The translations under genes were made by a program, and so were the position numbers. Shown piece by piece: positions 17,125-26,046 of a DNA stretch of 64,000 nucleotides. Each line of letters starts with the position of its first letter. The first letter of the stretch is position 1. The notes under the pieces are model-generated. The model had not been told where the DNA came from. It did no database searches and was given only the letters and a program-made list of their open reading frames with translations. The DNA is from JANLVJ01 sp031363945. Lineage in GTDB: Bacteria; Bacteroidota; Bacteroidia; Sphingobacteriales; Sphingobacteriaceae. The stretch lies in contig JANLVJ010000028.1 in the NCBI GenBank assembly GCA_031363945.1, positions 124,001 to 188,000 of the forward strand, read 5' to 3'.

Positions 17125-18522
17125 ATGCTTTCAAAATTAGTACTCGATGCATTTAAAGATAGTATCCGCGGAAAACTGATTATGCCTGCAGACACTGCAT
17201 ACAACGATGCCCGTAAAGTGTATAACGGGATGATAATGAAAATGCCTGCTTTGATTGTGCAATGTGCTGATGTGGCCGATGTGATGACTTGTGTAAATTT
17301 TGGAAGAGAAAAAGGGTTACTGATAGCGGTAAAAGGCGGAGGACATAATGGGGCAGGCATGGGCACTTGTGATGATGGTTTGGTGATTGATCTTTGCCAG
17401 CTGAATGGTATTTATATAGACGTAGAAAATAAAACAGTACGTACTGAAGGGGGCTGTATACTGGCTGATGTAGATCATGCAACTCATGCTCTGGGGCTGG
17501 CAATTCCATCAGGGGTTTTTGGAGGTACTGGGATAGGCGGGCTTACGCTAGGGGGCGGTATAGGTCACTTAACCCGCAAGTATGGCCTGGCTATAGATAA
17601 TTTAGTAGAGGCAAGTATGGTACTTGCAGATGGCAGCTATGTGAAGGCTTCCGTAAATATCAATCCTGATCTCTTTTGGGCAGTGCGAGGCGGAGGCGGA
17701 AATTTTGGTGTTGTGGTGTCTTTTCTTTTTAAAGCGCTACCTGTTAGTATGGTTTACGGCGGCCCTATGTTTTGGGAGATGGATGATGCTAAAATGATAA
17801 TGCAATGGTATAGGGAATATATAGTAAGTGCAGAAGATGATCTCAGCGGCTTTTTTGCTTTTATAACTATTCCTTCTAATCCTCATTTTCCCGAGGTTTA
17901 CCATGCTAAAAGGATGTGCTCCATAATTTGGTGCTATACAGGTGACATGCAAAACGCGGAGAATACGCTTCAAGCTGTACGCGATTTGAAACAACCGGCA
18001 ATCGATTTTGCCGGCCCTATGCCATTCCCTGCTTTACAGGGTTTGTTCGATCCGCTTTTACCAGCGGGAATGCACTGGTACTGGAAAACCGATTTTTTAA
18101 ACGAACTGACTGATGCCGCGATAGACATCCACATAGAACATTCTATGGAACCACCTGCATGGCTTTCTGCTACGCATATCTATCCAATAAATGGGGCAGC
18201 AGCCCGCGTTGGCAAGAATGAAACCGCCTGGCATTTTCGTGATGCAACCTGGGCTATGGTAATAGCTGGGGTTGATGAGAACGCCAGTGGTAAGAACGCA
18301 GTTATTAAATGGACAAAAGATTACTGGAATGCCTTGCGCCCTTACTCAGCAGGAGGGGGCTATGTCAACTTTATGATGGATGAAGGTGATCAAGGCGTAA
18401 AATCTACTTACAATGAAAATTACGGTAAACTCGCTGAAATAAAATCAAAATATGATCCGGGGAATTTATTTCGTATCAATCAAAATATAAAGCCTGCTGA
18501 AAACTCGCTTACGCCTTCTTAA
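17125..18522 (+). CDS. FAD-linked oxidoreductase, BBE/PCMH type
   Basis: The 465-residue protein is a vanillyl-alcohol-oxidase/berberine-bridge-type flavoenzyme. The FAD-binding PCMH domain occupies about 40-210, with the GGGHN motif whose His74 is the usual covalent flavin attachment site. Then come GGLTLGGGIGHLTRKYGL and a BBE domain at the C-terminus ending near DPGNLFRINQNI. Relatives with bicovalent FAD have Cys in the YGLTCDN motif; here it is YGLAIDN (Ile157), so only single covalent linkage is expected. No signal peptide is seen. The substrate is unknown. It sits between the AraC gene and the haloperoxidase-like gene. Confidence 0.9.
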   Translation: MLSKLVLDAFKDSIRGKLIMPADTAYNDARKVYNGMIMKMPALIVQCADVADVMTCVNFGREKGLLIAVKGGGHNGAGMGTCDDGLVIDLCQLNGIYIDVENKTVRTEGGCILADVDHATHALGLAIPSGVFGGTGIGGLTLGGGIGHLTRKYGLAIDNLVEASMVLADGSYVKASVNINPDLFWAVRGGGGNFGVVVSFLFKALPVSMVYGGPMFWEMDDAKMIMQWYREYIVSAEDDLSGFFAFITIPSNPHFPEVYHAKRMCSIIWCYTGDMQNAENTLQAVRDLKQPAIDFAGPMPFPALQGLFDPLLPAGMHWYWKTDFLNELTDAAIDIHIEHSMEPPAWLSATHIYPINGAAARVGKNETAWHFRDATWAMVIAGVDENASGKNAVIKWTKDYWNALRPYSAGGGYVNFMMDEGDQGVKSTYNENYGKLAEIKSKYDPGNLFRINQNIKPAENSLTPS

Positions 18523-18614
18523 TATCTGCTTATTAAAAAAACCTGTACTGATTGTAACGCACGGGTGATAATTAATTATTTATTCATTTTTTAACTGTTC
18601 AAAACACAAAAGTT

Positions 18615-19949
18615 ATGAAAAAGGATACCTATGCCCGGAATTTTCCGGCTACAAAGACGCTAATGGCAATTTTATTGGTTGTTATAGCTTGCTTTCCAGT
18701 GAGTTGTAAAAAAAATGGTACAAGCCCTGTTGCCAAGACTATTATTAACACTGATATGGTACTTATTTGGAACGATGCAGCAACGGTTGCCGTAACCCGC
18801 GCAGGTGCAGGTCCCCAAGGCTCTTTGCCACCCATGCCGGAATCTTACATATACGCACAAGTGAATGTAGCTATGCATGACGCGCTGAACAGCATTGCAC
18901 CAAGGTATAAAACTTATGCGCTGCTAAATACCGTTGATAAAACTGCCAGTTCTGATGCTGCTGTTGCCAAAGCGGCACATGACGTAATCGTTGCCTTGCT
19001 GCCACCTGATACAGCTTACGCAGACTCGCTATACCAGGCAAACATGGCCACTATAGCTGATGGTACAGCCAAAACAAATGGAATTGCAATAGGTACGGCA
19101 TCTGCAACAGCCATGGCCACAAAGCGAGCAAATGACGGTTACTCTGCAGCACAAACTCCTTTCATACAAGGTACCTTACCAGGGCAATACCGGTGTACCG
19201 CACCTTTTGACGGGCCTCCTTTCAATGGGTTTGCAGCTGTACCTGGATGGGGACAGATCACACCGTTTGGCGTAGCGAGTTCATCACAATTCAGGCCGGT
19301 CGCCCCTTATGCAATTAATAGTCCAGAGTATACTGCCGATTACAACGAAGTTAAAGGTTTGGGAGCAGCTGTAAACAGCACCCGAACAGCAGACCAAACA
19401 CAAATCGGTCTTTTTTGGCTTGAAAATTCACCGCTTGGATGGAATAGGATAGCAAGGGCCCTGATCAGACAAAATAAAATGGATGGTTTAGATGCAGCTC
19501 ATGTATTAGGAGTGCTACACATGGCTTTGGCTGACGCAAATATCAGTTCGTTTGAAGCAAAATACTATTACAAATTCTGGAGGCCTGTTACTGCCGTACA
19601 ACTGGGCGATAATGATGGTAACGCAAGCACCACTGGTGATGCATCATTCGCCGTATTTGCCTCACCTACACCCCCAATCCCTGATTATCCCTCTAATCAT
19701 TCCGTAAATGGTGGTGCCGCTTCTGAAGTACTGAACGATTTTTTTGGAAGCAGTGTTGGCTTTACTGCAACCAGTGGTTCGTTACCAAACGTAACACGAA
19801 GTTTTACCAGTTTTAATACAGCAGCCCGCGAAAACGCCCTGAGCCGTATCTATGTAGGGTTCCATTTTCGCAATGCAGTAGAAAAAGGTGAAGCCCAGGG
19901 CCACCAGGTGGGTGATTATGTATATAAACATGTATTAGGAGCACTTTAA
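18615..19949 (+). CDS. Vanadium-dependent haloperoxidase-like (PAP2 superfamily) lipoprotein
   Basis: The 444-residue protein has a signal peptide ending in PVSC near residue 31, so it should be an envelope lipoprotein. It carries the three vanadate/phosphate-site blocks. Lys316-x6-Arg323-Pro is in KYYYKFWRP. Ser360 and His362 lie in YPSNHS, where PSGH is usual. SRIYVGFH has Arg411 and His417. The Asp that normally follows four residues after this His is Ala421. It may be a haloperoxidase or an acid phosphatase relative. It lies 92 bases after the flavin oxidase on the same strand. Confidence 0.85.
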   Translation: MKKDTYARNFPATKTLMAILLVVIACFPVSCKKNGTSPVAKTIINTDMVLIWNDAATVAVTRAGAGPQGSLPPMPESYIYAQVNVAMHDALNSIAPRYKTYALLNTVDKTASSDAAVAKAAHDVIVALLPPDTAYADSLYQANMATIADGTAKTNGIAIGTASATAMATKRANDGYSAAQTPFIQGTLPGQYRCTAPFDGPPFNGFAAVPGWGQITPFGVASSSQFRPVAPYAINSPEYTADYNEVKGLGAAVNSTRTADQTQIGLFWLENSPLGWNRIARALIRQNKMDGLDAAHVLGVLHMALADANISSFEAKYYYKFWRPVTAVQLGDNDGNASTTGDASFAVFASPTPPIPDYPSNHSVNGGAASEVLNDFFGSSVGFTATSGSLPNVTRSFTSFNTAARENALSRIYVGFHFRNAVEKGEAQGHQVGDYVYKHVLGAL

Positions 19950-19960
19950 AAATAAGATTT

Positions 19961-19998
19961 TTCATTACCCGGTATTGATTTCTGTACCGGGTAATGAA
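19961..19998 (+). terminator. Strong hairpin between haloperoxidase-like and DoxX-like genes
   Basis: A perfect 14-bp inverted repeat, TTCATTACCCGGTA (19961-19974) and its complement (19985-19998), encloses a 10-base loop, 11 bases after the upstream stop codon. There is no run of T afterwards, so it may be a weak terminator, an mRNA-end stabiliser or an attenuating element before the next gene at 20018. Confidence 0.5.
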
Positions 19999-20017
19999 TT
20001 CATAAACTACTTTTGCG

Positions 20018-20812
20018 ATGAGGCTAGGTAAAGAACAAAAAATCTATTATATACTCCGGATAGCCTGCGCCATGTGCTTTATTGGTCACGGTGTTTTTGG
20101 CATCATTGGTAAGGCAATTTGGTGTAATTATTTCTCTGTGTTTGGTATTGGCCAGGTAACGGCTTACAGGCTTATGCCGATACTGGGAAGTAGTGACATC
20201 CTGATGGGACTTTTAATGCTGGTTTATCCGGTTAGAGCTATTGTACTTTGGCTGGTAATATGGGGTTTTATAACCGCTACTCTGCGCCCTCTGTCAGGCG
20301 AACCCTTCCCTGAGCTGATAGAGCGGGCCGGAAATTTTGGAGCACCTTTGATATTACTAATTCTTTGCATTAACTCAAGGGGTTTATCTTCATGGTTCAA
20401 AAAAATGAATGCCCCGGTTGATGATCGTCCTGAACGTTTAGAAATGGCAATGCTTGGTCTCAGGTATATTGCTTTCCTGTTACTGTCAGGTCATGGTTGG
20501 TTGAATCTCATAGGAAAAAAAGAATTGATTTCTCAATATACTGCACTTGGTTTTCATGATGCTCATAAAATTGCAATGATTGCCGGATCAATAGAATTAG
20601 CCATAGCATTATTTGTATTGATAAAACCTGTAAGATCTGTTTTGCTGGTATTTTTAATTTGGAAAACAGGAACTGAATTATTTTACCCGCATTGGGAAGC
20701 TTTTGAGTGGATTGAGCGTGGAGGTAGCTATGGTACTTTATTGGCCTTGTGGGTTGCTCTTAAGCTAGAAACTAATGCCTGTTTATGTAATTCTGAATTC
20801 GTTGTAGGTTAA
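20018..20812 (+). CDS. DoxX-like membrane protein with internal duplication
   Basis: The 264-residue protein is hydrophobic with about eight membrane segments. It consists of two similar halves, about 10-130 and 145-255. Each has an LR..A-F..L-GHG start, a PVR-x-V-L stretch and a WIERGG/LIERAGN-type segment near its end, followed by a final hydrophobic helix. It resembles a tandem duplication of a four-helix DoxX/DUF6041-like unit. Function is unknown; DoxX relatives are often linked to redox or quinone processes, which would fit the preceding oxidase genes, but that is inference. Confidence 0.75.
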   Translation: MRLGKEQKIYYILRIACAMCFIGHGVFGIIGKAIWCNYFSVFGIGQVTAYRLMPILGSSDILMGLLMLVYPVRAIVLWLVIWGFITATLRPLSGEPFPELIERAGNFGAPLILLILCINSRGLSSWFKKMNAPVDDRPERLEMAMLGLRYIAFLLLSGHGWLNLIGKKELISQYTALGFHDAHKIAMIAGSIELAIALFVLIKPVRSVLLVFLIWKTGTELFYPHWEAFEWIERGGSYGTLLALWVALKLETNACLCNSEFVVG

Positions 20813-21048
20813 AGTTGTATGCCTTAACCAGATAAGCAAAGAAAAGAAAACAACCGCTTTATGTACATAATCTGCTGAAATCTGTTTAAATCACGTTCTT
20901 TAAGCAGTATAAAACCATATATATCCGGTTTTCAACCCAACTCATTACCTTTTCAATCAGAATTTTAAGTTGATATTGGTTAATGCTGGTTGTAATCAGT
21001 CAATTAATGCGAATTAGAATAAAATCGTTTAAATATCAGATATAACCC

Positions 21049-21056
21049 TAAATTTG
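21049..21056 (+). promoter_or_regulatory. -7 promoter box for tRNA-fMet copy 2
   Basis: TAAATTTG matches TAnnTTTG, 27 bases before the tRNA. The expected -33 position carries no clean TTTG (a TTTA occurs 17 bases upstream). The promoter therefore differs in sequence from that of copy 1, although the tRNAs are identical. Confidence 0.5.
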
Positions 21057-21083
21057 CAGAGAAATCAAAAAACAATTTAATAG

Positions 21084-21156
<73 letters not shown>

Positions 21157-21160
21157 CCTG

Positions 21161-21204
21161 AATTGGAAAAGCTTGTTAGTCCAAGTTTTTCCAATTTTAT
21201 TTTG
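21161..21204 (+). terminator. Intrinsic terminator of tRNA-fMet copy 2
   Basis: A 15-bp stem with one G-T pair (21161-21175 with 21182-21196) and a six-base loop is followed by TTATTTTG. It is unrelated in sequence to the terminator of copy 1 and also closes the convergent clcA region poorly, so it is assigned to the tRNA. Confidence 0.8.
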
Positions 21205-21315
21205 ACGCTAGTTGTTTTGTCTTGTCCAGAAAGATTAACAGGAATACGGCATTTCTTTCATTCAAAAAATCTTAGACATCTAAAAATTGACTTGATCAGA
21301 TGTTTATAATCGTCT

Positions 21316-22700
21316 CTAATTTTTAAAAACCTCAACCTGCTCGGTCATCTCAGTTTGCTTTATATTATTCAGATCCCGAATGTATTGTAGTTTAAGATGA
21401 TCATACAAAGAATGCTTATCAATAAGTATAGATATTAGGCTTGCAATCATACCAGCTAATATCAGGTGAAAAATCACATTGTGCCGGTCGGTCATTTCAA
21501 GTACGAGAATGACAGATGTAAAAGGAGATCTGGTTACGCCCGTTAAGAATCCAACCATACCGGCTAGAATAAGCATATTCGTATCAATATCCGAAACGTT
21601 AAACCAACTGGCTACTAATGAACCCACACTGGCACCGGCTCCAAGCGCAGGTGCAAATATTCCTCCAGCTGCTCCAGTTGTAAATGAAACCAGGGGCCCA
21701 CCGATTCTTAATAAAGGTGTATACCAGTGAACATATTTATGTGAAGTAAACAAGGTTGTTTCCATAATATCTTTTCCAGAGCCTAGAACTTCTTGATTCA
21801 CAAAAAAAGCAAGAGAAACTAGGATAAGGGCGCAACCTATGACATATAGAACATGGAGATAGGTAAATTTAAATTTGGCCTTCCAGGCGAAAATGAAGAG
21901 TATAACTTTAGCCATTCCACTTCCGAGTATCCCCGAAATTATAGCAACAAGTGCTACCCCAAAAAATATAAAGTTTGAAAGACCATCCAGTTTGGGATAC
22001 CCTAGATACAGATAGGGACCTAATAAAGCTTGTGCAGATAGCCCTGCGATGATTACAGATGAGAATATGGCTGTTTTGTAATAACTAAAATGAGTCTTGG
22101 TTAACTCTTCTATGGCAAATACAATACCGCCCAGAGGTGTATTAAAAGCAGCTGCCAGACCTGCAGCTGCTCCTGTGACAATCATGTTTTTCTTGGCAAT
22201 CTGTGGCCACCATTTTGGCAATACCTGATATACTATTTTAAATATTGAAGCTGCAATTTGTATTGTTGGCCCTTCCCGGCCTATAGCACCGCCACCAACT
22301 GCCATAACCAGGCTTGATGTCACTTTTATAAGTATGATTCGAAGTCCTAATAGCTTGTCAACTGTTTTAGTTGCTTTTGGCGAGGATATCTGTATCGCGG
22401 CCATTACTTGTGGAATACCGCTTCCTCTTGCATACGGAGAAAAATGATGTACAAGCCACCAGGCGATTACAAAACAAACTGGTGCAATGAGAAAAAGCGT
22501 CCAGGCATGTTGAATGAAAATTAAAGAGGTAATACGCTCAGCTGCTAAAAATAGTTTAGTATACAAAACAGCGATTAGGCCAGTGAGGATCGATGCAAAC
22601 CAAAAAGGAATAGCCTGAAGTACAATTTTTTTAACTTTTCATTTCTTATTCTTTCAAAAGCTCGTTTTAATTGTGAGCGAAGCCATTGGGTCATTTTCAT
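21316..22700 (-). CDS. clcA: ClC-family chloride channel/antiporter, apparent frameshift near the 5' end
   Basis: The main open frame (21316-22566) encodes most of a ClC protein: GSGIPQV, GREGPTIQ with the gating Glu, and GGIFAPALGAGA. It has no ATG and opens only at TTG 22564-22566, in the middle of the first membrane helix. The same frame continues upstream as IPFWFASILTGLIAV, clearly coding, but has no start there. In another frame, ATG at 22698-22700 leads through MTQWLRSQLKRAFERI to an A7 tract (22626-22632). One extra A would join both parts into a 461-residue protein of normal form. It may be a real mutation, slippage or a sequence error. Confidence 0.85.
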
Positions 22701-22781
22701 TAAGGGGGAATATTGAACGACTTTGATTAGTTAATAGCCTGATCATTATGCATAGCCTAAACGCTGAGTCAGGTTAAAAAA

Positions 22782-23513
22782 TTACTTATGAATCTGACCA
22801 TAGATTAATGCGGCAAGTGTAGCTCCAAGAATAGGGCCTAAAACTGGAATCCAGGAATATGACCAGTCACTGGTTCCCTTGCTTTTTATAGGTAATATGG
22901 CATGCGCCAGCCGGGGACCAAGGTCACGGGCCGGATTGATGGCATATCCTGTTGTTCCACCAAGTGAAAGCCCGATTACCCATACCAAAAAGGCAACAGG
23001 AATAGCGCCGACAGAACCTAGGCCTATGGGGGTTTTACTGGTTCCTATTTCAGCCCCGCTGATATAAAAAACGACAAAAATAAGAACGAATGACCCTATT
23101 ATTTCACTGGCAATATTAGAGACATAATTTCTGACTGCTGGTCCTGTGCAGAAAACAGCCAGCACAGTACTTTTATCATTTGTTCGTTTAAAATGGTCAT
23201 AATACATCACCCAGACTAATATTGCTCCTACCATTGCACCCAGCATTTGTGCTGCTATATAGGTGCCAACTTGTGACCAGGCAAATTTTCCAGCTATGGC
23301 AAGTCCAATAGTAACAGCTGGGTTTAAATGGGCTCCACTAAATGGAGCAGCCACTGTCACTCCTACAAAAACTGCCAGACCCCAGGCAGTTGTAATAACC
23401 ATCCATCCGCTGTTATTTCCCTTAGTGTCTGTTAAAACTACATTTGCGACAACTCCATCGCCTAAGAGAATTACCAGCATTGTACCTAAAAATTCTGCTG
23501 TAAATGGTGTCAT
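22782..23513 (-). CDS. glpF: Aquaglyceroporin / glycerol uptake facilitator
   Basis: MIP-family channel that lets glycerol diffuse across the inner membrane. The 243-residue protein has six membrane segments and two NPA half-helices: HLNPAVT (NPA 64-66) and AINPARDLGPR (NPA 193-195). The Asp197 after the second NPA and the GYAINPARD context favour a glycerol facilitator over a strict water channel. Its ATG overlaps the glpK stop by one base (TGATG), so the two are translationally coupled and act in sequence: entry, then phosphorylation. Confidence 0.95.
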   Translation of the reverse strand: MTPFTAEFLGTMLVILLGDGVVANVVLTDTKGNNSGWMVITTAWGLAVFVGVTVAAPFSGAHLNPAVTIGLAIAGKFAWSQVGTYIAAQMLGAMVGAILVWVMYYDHFKRTNDKSTVLAVFCTGPAVRNYVSNIASEIIGSFVLIFVVFYISGAEIGTSKTPIGLGSVGAIPVAFLVWVIGLSLGGTTGYAINPARDLGPRLAHAILPIKSKGTSDWSYSWIPVLGPILGATLAALIYGQIHK

Positions 23514-25048
23514 CAGTGTTGATTTAGTGGTGCTTGTTTGATTCCCGGGGCTGAAAGATCATCTGTAAAACTTTGGGTCGCATGAATGGCTTGTTTCCAG
23601 CCCTGAATGTGCTTACGCATATTTTCGGGCTCAGCCCTGGAAGTAAATTCAGTTTCCGACTTCCAGAGTAATTGTATTTCTTCAATATTTTTCCAATATC
23701 CTACTGCCAAACCTGCCAGGTATGCTGCTCCCAGGGCTGTGGTCTCTGTTATGGTTGGTCTTATAACCTTGCAGTCAAGAACGTCTGATTGAAATTGCAT
23801 CAGCAAATCATTGGCTGTTGCGCCTCCATCAACTCTAAGTTCCCTGATTGCAACACCTGCATCAGCTTCCATTGCCCTGAGTACATCCATGGTTTGAAAA
23901 GCAATTGATTCAAGAGCAGCCAGGGCTATATGGGCAGAGGTTGTGCCACGGCTTAGGCCTACAATTGCGCCCCTGGCATCGGCATTCCAGTAGGGCGCAC
24001 CCAAGCCTGCAAAAGCAGGTACAAAATAAACGCCTAATGTGTCGGGAACACTCAAGGCAAGTTTCTCAACTTCTGAAGAAGAGCTTATTACTTCAAGCCC
24101 ATCTCTGAGCCATTGAACAACTGCCCCTCCTATAAATATACTACCCTCAAAAGCATATTGAACCTTACCCCCAATTTTCCAGGCAATGGTGGTAAGCAGA
24201 TTATTTTTGGAAGCTATAAATTTATCTCCAATATTCATCAGCATAAAGCAGCCCGTGCCATAGGTATTTTTAACCATTCCTTTTTCAATGCACATTTGTC
24301 CGAAAAGTGCTGCATGCTGGTCACCAGCCATACCTGCTATTGGGATTTTAGAGGCAAAAATGGTTGTTGCCGTTTCACCATACACTTCACAAGACTGTTT
24401 TACTTGAGGTAGCATGGCAGAAGGAATGTCAAAAAGTGTCAATAGTTCATCATCCCATTCCTGAGTTATGATATTGAAAAGCATGGTGCGGCTAGCATTG
24501 GTAATATCTGTCACATGCACTTTGCCCCGGGTAAATTTCCAAACCAACCAGCTGTCGACCGTTCCGAAAGCAAGTTCTCCGGCCATGGCTCTGTCTCGAG
24601 CTCCTGCAACATTGTCAAGTATCCATCTGATTTTTGTTGCAGAGAAATATGAATCGATGACTAACCCTGTTTTTGTCCTGATCAATTCTGACCTGCCTTC
24701 TTGCCGTAATTTATCGCAATAAGTAGCTGTGCGCCGGTCTTGCCAGACAATGGCATTGTACAAGGGTGTTCCGCTTTTTCTGTCCCAGACGATAGTCGTC
24801 TCCCGCTGATTTGTAATACCGATTGCCCTGATATTTTTACCAGTAATGCCTAGTTTAGCTATTACCTCAGCCGCTACCCCTGCCTGAGATGACCAGATTT
24901 CATTTGGGTCTTGTTCGACCCAACCTGATTGAGGAAACAACTGGGTAACTTCTTTCTGGGCAGTTGCTTTGATCTTGCCGGCATGGTCAAATAGTATGGC
25001 CCTTGAGCTTGTAGTACCTTGATCCAGGGCCAGGATGTATTCTTCCAT
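23513..25048 (-). CDS. glpK: Glycerol kinase
   Basis: GlpK phosphorylates glycerol to sn-glycerol-3-phosphate in the cytoplasm. The 511-residue FGGY kinase has the N-terminal phosphate loop LDQGTTSSRAI (8-18), ITNQRETTIVWD near 80, GTVDSWLVWK, AGDQHAALFGQ near 248, NTYGTGCF, and the C-terminal DGGATANDLLMQFQSD and GAAYLAGLA. Length is standard. It precedes glpF in the same run. No glpD or regulator is nearby. The 25049-25285 stretch upstream, shared with a divergent lipoprotein gene, shows no clear promoter match. Confidence 0.97.
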   Translation of the reverse strand: MEEYILALDQGTTSSRAILFDHAGKIKATAQKEVTQLFPQSGWVEQDPNEIWSSQAGVAAEVIAKLGITGKNIRAIGITNQRETTIVWDRKSGTPLYNAIVWQDRRTATYCDKLRQEGRSELIRTKTGLVIDSYFSATKIRWILDNVAGARDRAMAGELAFGTVDSWLVWKFTRGKVHVTDITNASRTMLFNIITQEWDDELLTLFDIPSAMLPQVKQSCEVYGETATTIFASKIPIAGMAGDQHAALFGQMCIEKGMVKNTYGTGCFMLMNIGDKFIASKNNLLTTIAWKIGGKVQYAFEGSIFIGGAVVQWLRDGLEVISSSSEVEKLALSVPDTLGVYFVPAFAGLGAPYWNADARGAIVGLSRGTTSAHIALAALESIAFQTMDVLRAMEADAGVAIRELRVDGGATANDLLMQFQSDVLDCKVIRPTITETTALGAAYLAGLAVGYWKNIEEIQLLWKSETEFTSRAEPENMRKHIQGWKQAIHATQSFTDDLSAPGIKQAPLNQH

Positions 25049-25285
25049 ATGATTAATTTACACTAATTATTGGCTTAAAAGGTAGTCGAAGAGCTTCTTT
25101 TACTGGGCTGATATTTCCCTGAGCCAGATATCGAACACTTCCGTGAACGAGTTTTAGACAGTATTTGTAATATTACTATTATATATCTTTTAATTGTAAC
25201 ATCTATAAAATTAGGACGTAAATTAAAATTATGGGCGTATCAAACCTGAATTCACCAAACATTATCTACCCTTTAAGAACTTAAC

Positions 25286-25870
25286 ATGAACAATAAGAAG
25301 TACCTAGGTTTAAAATCACTGACAATTTTACTGTTGTCAATCCTGGTTTTTCAAGCTTGTAAAAAGAGTAATAGTGTGGTACCCTTACCCAAATATTACC
25401 TCACTGCCACAATCAATGGAAATGTTTTTACAACATCCAAGGTTCTAGTCGCTACGCAAAATGGAGTTGCTGGACTTGTTGGTATAACAGTAAATGGTAC
25501 TGATTCTACATTTGTAGTTTTGGGATTTCCGTTATCGGTTAAGTCGGGTGTTTCAACACCTTTTAATATTGCCGATTCGACAGTTCTTGGCTACAGAAGA
25601 ACAAAACCCAAATTAGTTGAATATACATCTGATTCTTCTGTTTTAAAAGGCCAGGGGGCATTCATGATTACTTCTATAAATAGGGATTCAGTCATTGCTG
25701 GTACCTTTAGTGGTAAGGTTATTGATAGTGTTGGAACGATTATAAGTATTACAAATGGAAGTTTCAGGTCATTATACGCATCAAATTTTGCTGCACTTGG
25801 GTTTACGTATCCATTTAAGAGAAATAGTGTAGGTGCATTCGACTATAAGCCTGGAAGAATCCTGAGGTAA
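25286..25870 (+). CDS. Hypothetical lipoprotein
   Basis: The 194-residue protein has a signal peptide with lipobox FQAC (Cys near residue 25, followed by KKSNS), typical of Bacteroidota surface lipoproteins. The mature part is beta-rich, with TATINGNVFTTS, GITVNG, GAFMITSINRDSVIAGTFSGKVID and ITNGSF segments. This resembles the general pattern of small Bacteroidota lipoproteins with repeated beta-strands, but no family can be named with confidence. It is a single gene, followed by a strong terminator. Confidence 0.78.
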   Translation: MNNKKYLGLKSLTILLLSILVFQACKKSNSVVPLPKYYLTATINGNVFTTSKVLVATQNGVAGLVGITVNGTDSTFVVLGFPLSVKSGVSTPFNIADSTVLGYRRTKPKLVEYTSDSSVLKGQGAFMITSINRDSVIAGTFSGKVIDSVGTIISITNGSFRSLYASNFAALGFTYPFKRNSVGAFDYKPGRILR

Positions 25871-25966
25871 AGCCTTAAAGCAGTCGTAATACTTCTTGCT
25901 AAAATCAAGAGATTGAAAAAGAAAGACCATAGTAAACCAATAGTTTAAATACCCTTTTAACCTAAA

Positions 25967-25996
25967 AACACCTTGTACTTAATTGCACAAGGTGTT
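25967..25996. terminator. Bidirectional terminator
   Basis: A perfect 10-bp stem AACACCTTGT/ACAAGGTGTT (25967-25976 with 25987-25996) is flanked by A-rich sequence on the left and T-rich on the right. It can end transcription both of the lipoprotein gene on plus and of the DUF2911 gene on minus. Confidence 0.85.
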
Positions 25997-26046
25997 TTTT
26001 ATTCATTTGTTTATTCCAAACAGGGCATCTTAAGCCAACATTCTTA

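Larger units (their letters stand above)
15591..21083. other. Accessory segment between duplicated initiator tRNA genes
   Basis: This 5.5-kb segment lies between two perfect 80-bp direct repeats (15516-15595 and 21082-21161) that contain tRNA-fMet. It carries the intron-like remnant, an AraC-family regulator, an FAD-linked oxidase, a haloperoxidase-like lipoprotein and a DoxX-like membrane protein, all on the plus strand. The 15851-16104 stretch is AT-rich and shows no gene. No integrase, transposase or inverted ends are visible. Acquisition by recombination at the tRNA, or tandem duplication followed by insertion, are both possible. Confidence 0.55.

Noticed and set aside
20813..21048. A gene or intron 3' end (domain V) ahead of tRNA copy 2
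   Set aside because: The region has only short frames and a weak AAAACC/GGTTTT repeat; no domain V-like hairpin was seen.
15596..21081. The cassette as an insertion sequence or integrative element
   Set aside because: No transposase, integrase, relaxase or terminal inverted repeats were seen, so only the direct repeats and gene content are reported.
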